Positions 62,301 through 64,000 of a DNA stretch of 64,000 nt are shown here, one piece after another (within the stretch, counting starts at the first letter, position 1; each line of letters starts with the position of its first letter). Source of the stretch: Heliomarina baculiformis (GTDB taxonomy: Bacteria > Pseudomonadota > Alphaproteobacteria > Rhodobacterales > Rhodobacteraceae); NCBI RefSeq assembly GCF_019966545.1, contig NZ_JAIMIC010000002.1:1-64000 (forward strand). Reading direction: 5' to 3'. Both the position numbers and the translations under genes were made by a program. A model generated the notes under the pieces. It was not told the DNA's origin and made no database searches. It worked only from the letters and a program-made list of their open reading frames with translations.

Positions 62301-63596
62301 TCAGAGACCAGCCAGAATTTCCTTTGCCGCGTCGACACTCACATGTCCTTTCAACGCGATCTGCTTTGCGACGATCTCGATCTGCGGGCCGGTGGCTCCG
62401 GCCAGAATGGCGATGTTGCGGGCATGAAGCGCCATATGGCCTTTCTGGATGCCTTCCGTCGCCAGCGCGCGCAGCGCCGCCATGTTCTGGGCAAGCCCGA
62501 CGGCAACCGTGACTTCCGCCAGTTCCTGAGCGGTCTCTACACCCAGCACTCGCAGCGCGGCCTGCGCCGCGGGGTGCGTCTTGGTCGCACCGCCGACAAG
62601 CCCAAGCGCCATCGGCATTTCGATGGTACCGTTCAGGTTGCCATCTGCGCTTTTTTCCCACGTCGTCAACGAGGTATACTGGCCCGAGTGTGCAGCCCAG
62701 GCGTGGGCACCCGCCTCAATCGCACGCCAGTCATTACCCGTGGCCACAACAACCGGGTCGATCCCGTTCATCACGCCCTTGTTATGCGTTGCGGCGCGGT
62801 AGGGGTCGATCAGCGCCAGCGCACAGGCTTCGACCATGCCGTCGATCACGTCGGCCCCGTCCATCGACTTGGTGGTCAGCGATTCCGGCGTCAGAGTCAC
62901 ATGCGCCCGCGCCAGCCGTTTATCCGCAAGGTTCGACAGGATCCGCAGGCGGGTATGCCCGCCGGTAATCTCGGCGACGCGCGGTGCAATCGTTTCGGCC
63001 ATCGAGTTGACGGTATTCGCGCCCATCGCGTCCCGCACATCGACAAGGATATGCAGCACGGCCATCGGCCCGGCCGGAGAGGTCTCGAACACGTGAACCT
63101 CGATCCCGATGCAGCCGCCGCCCAGCGAAACAAGCACCTTGTCGCGCGCGTTGCACATCTCTTTCAGCTCGGCTTCGGCTGCCAGCAATCGATGCCGCGC
63201 GCCGTTCGGATCGCTGAGGCCCACCACCTGGATCTGCGCCCGCATGACAGGCTGGTCGGACGAGGTCTTGAACCCACCCACATCGCGCGCAATCTTCGCC
63301 ATGTAAGAGGCCGCCGCGACCACCGAAGGCTCTTCCACGGCCATCGGGATCAGGTAATCCTTGCCGTTGATGGTAAAGTTCGAAGCCACCGCCAGCGGCA
63401 GCTCGAACTTGCCGATGACGTTTTCGATCATGCCATTGGCCAGCGACATCGGCAGCACGTCATGGCCAGCCAGAACCGTCTTGTCGTCGGCGTCCAGACC
63501 GACCGCCTGCGCCAGCACGTCCAGCCGCGCCTCCGGTTCAAGGTTGCGCAGGCTTTCCAGCCGCGAGTTTACCCGCGTCGGTGTTTCTTTAGACAT
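62301..63596 (-). CDS. mvaA: Degradative (class II) HMG-CoA reductase
   Basis: 431 residues, the length of class II enzymes such as that of Pseudomonas mevalonii. Motifs: catalytic Glu in [23 protein letters not shown] (CoA/HMG site), Lys in [12 protein letters not shown], and the C-terminal His in [11 protein letters not shown]. Class II enzymes used for catabolism oxidise mevalonate to HMG-CoA with NAD. No isoprenoid-pathway genes are adjacent; instead it starts a TRAP operon. GGAAAG precedes ATG 63596. HMG-CoA lyase is not in the window. Divergent from a MocR-type regulator. Confidence 0.93.
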   Translation of the reverse strand: MSKETPTRVNSRLESLRNLEPEARLDVLAQAVGLDADDKTVLAGHDVLPMSLANGMIENVIGKFELPLAVASNFTINGKDYLIPMAVEEPSVVAAASYMAKIARDVGGFKTSSDQPVMRAQIQVVGLSDPNGARHRLLAAEAELKEMCNARDKVLVSLGGGCIGIEVHVFETSPAGPMAVLHILVDVRDAMGANTVNSMAETIAPRVAEITGGHTRLRILSNLADKRLARAHVTLTPESLTTKSMDGADVIDGMVEACALALIDPYRAATHNKGVMNGIDPVVVATGNDWRAIEAGAHAWAAHSGQYTSLTTWEKSADGNLNGTIEMPMALGLVGGATKTHPAAQAALRVLGVETAQELAEVTVAVGLAQNMAALRALATEGIQKGHMALHARNIAILAGATGPQIEIVAKQIALKGHVSVDAAKEILAGL

Positions 63597-63657
63597 AGAT
63601 ATGAACTTTCCTCAGTCTCCCGGCGATCTTGTAACGCGCGGATGACGGGACGGCACA

Positions 63658-63712
63658 GGTACAGTTGAATAAAACAGTGGCTCACTGTACTGCTCATCTT
63701 TAGGGTACAGTT
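63658..63712. promoter_or_regulatory. Operator repeats between mvaA and the MocR gene
   Basis: GGTACAGTT occurs at 63658-63666 and 63704-63712 in direct orientation, and its complement-like CACTGTAC at 63683-63690. Direct plus inverted repeats are typical of MocR-family binding sites. Confidence 0.65.
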
Positions 63713-63717
63713 CATGG

Positions 63718-64000
63718 GTGTTAGCGGTGACCAAAACCGACGAGCTGGTAGAGAGAATTGCCAGAAACATCGCCACCGGAAGGCTGTCGCCCGGTGACAA
63801 GCTTCTGTCGATCCGCGCCGCCGCGCAGGAGTTCGAGGTTTCCAAGAACACCGTTATAGACGCCTATGACCGGCTTGTTGCCCGCGGGCAGATCGTGGCA
63901 CGGCAAGGTTCGGGCTTTACCGTGGCCATGCCCGCCCGTCCCATCGGCAGCGACGAAGCTCCTCGCCACCTTGTTGAGGCCGTTGACAGCGTGTCCCTGC
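63718..64000 (+). CDS. MocR/GntR-family regulator, N-terminal part (cut by window end)
   Basis: About 94 visible residues from GTG 63718 (GTG 63727 also possible). The GntR winged HTH is complete: IATGRLSPGDKLLSIRAA, then FEVSKNTVIDAYDRLVARGQ and IVARQGSGFTVA. The linker that follows points to a MocR protein with a C-terminal aminotransferase-like domain beyond the window. Divergent from mvaA and probably its regulator. Confidence 0.82.
   Translation, partial: MLAVTKTDELVERIARNIATGRLSPGDKLLSIRAAAQEFEVSKNTVIDAYDRLVARGQIVARQGSGFTVAMPARPIGSDEAPRHLVEAVDSVSL

Noticed and set aside
62124-63668. 514-codon open frame on the plus strand
   Set aside because: Antisense to mvaA and the dctP start; His/Arg-rich text typical of a shadow frame.

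Overview
The window looks like chromosomal DNA of an alphaproteobacterium of the Rhodobacteraceae (Roseobacter-like). The support is a complete sorbitol/mannitol (smo/mtlK) ABC operon, a VPLPA-CTERM protein, a CheB-CheR-PAS-HWE sensor kinase, several TRAP/TTT uptake systems, high GC and many GTG/TTG starts. No rRNA, tRNA or CRISPR array was seen. This was judged by eye, without any database search.

Left part (about 1-27 kb) is accessory and partly decayed. Two divergent CheB-related genes each carry one frameshift (0.3-5.0 kb) and are followed by a single-domain response regulator. A group of redox/solvent-stress genes follows: a GlxA-type regulator, a CutA-like protein, two alpha/beta hydrolases, a GMC oxidoreductase, Ohr, a doubly frameshifted LysR regulator, a SnoaL-like protein and an SDR (5.7-13.8 kb). 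Next come a secreted pentapeptide protein, half of a CaCA antiporter, and a mobile-element relic with GTGACGTTTGTGAC repeats (15.7-16.6 kb). A PepSY / cytochrome b561 / membrane-anchored LuxR operon (16.7-18.1 kb), a GST, a TetR-darcynin-SDR locus, an SDR-AGE epimerase pair and a large PLP amino-acid decarboxylase (24.8-27.1 kb) complete this part. Long intergenic stretches carry a degenerate dispersed motif (AGCGGTCATGC...GCAGCG-like).

Middle part (27.7-43.1 kb) is orderly transport and catabolism. A LysR gene precedes ydcSTUV plus the aldehyde dehydrogenase ydcW (polyamine/GABA-aldehyde route). Then a LacI regulator faces a perfect operator palindrome and the polyol operon smoE-smoF-smoG-smoK-smoS-mtlK-fructokinase. 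A GMC oxidoreductase relic and a LysR gene follow.

Right part (45-64 kb). A 1802-residue, signal-less RTX-ended protein with ConA/LamG-like repeats around a metallophosphoesterase lies beside a VPLPA-CTERM protein. A TetR/oxidoreductase pair follows. A tctD-tctE two-component operon carries an extra solute-binding protein gene and is divergent from tctCBA. The window ends with an apparent mevalonate-use operon (class II HMG-CoA reductase followed by dctP-dctQ-dctM) divergent from a MocR/GntR regulator cut by the window edge.

Recurring design: the solute-binding protein genes of the ABC and TRAP operons (ydcS, smoE, dctP) are each followed by a strong intercistronic hairpin before the membrane components. 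Most catabolic operons have their own adjacent regulator with a visible operator candidate.
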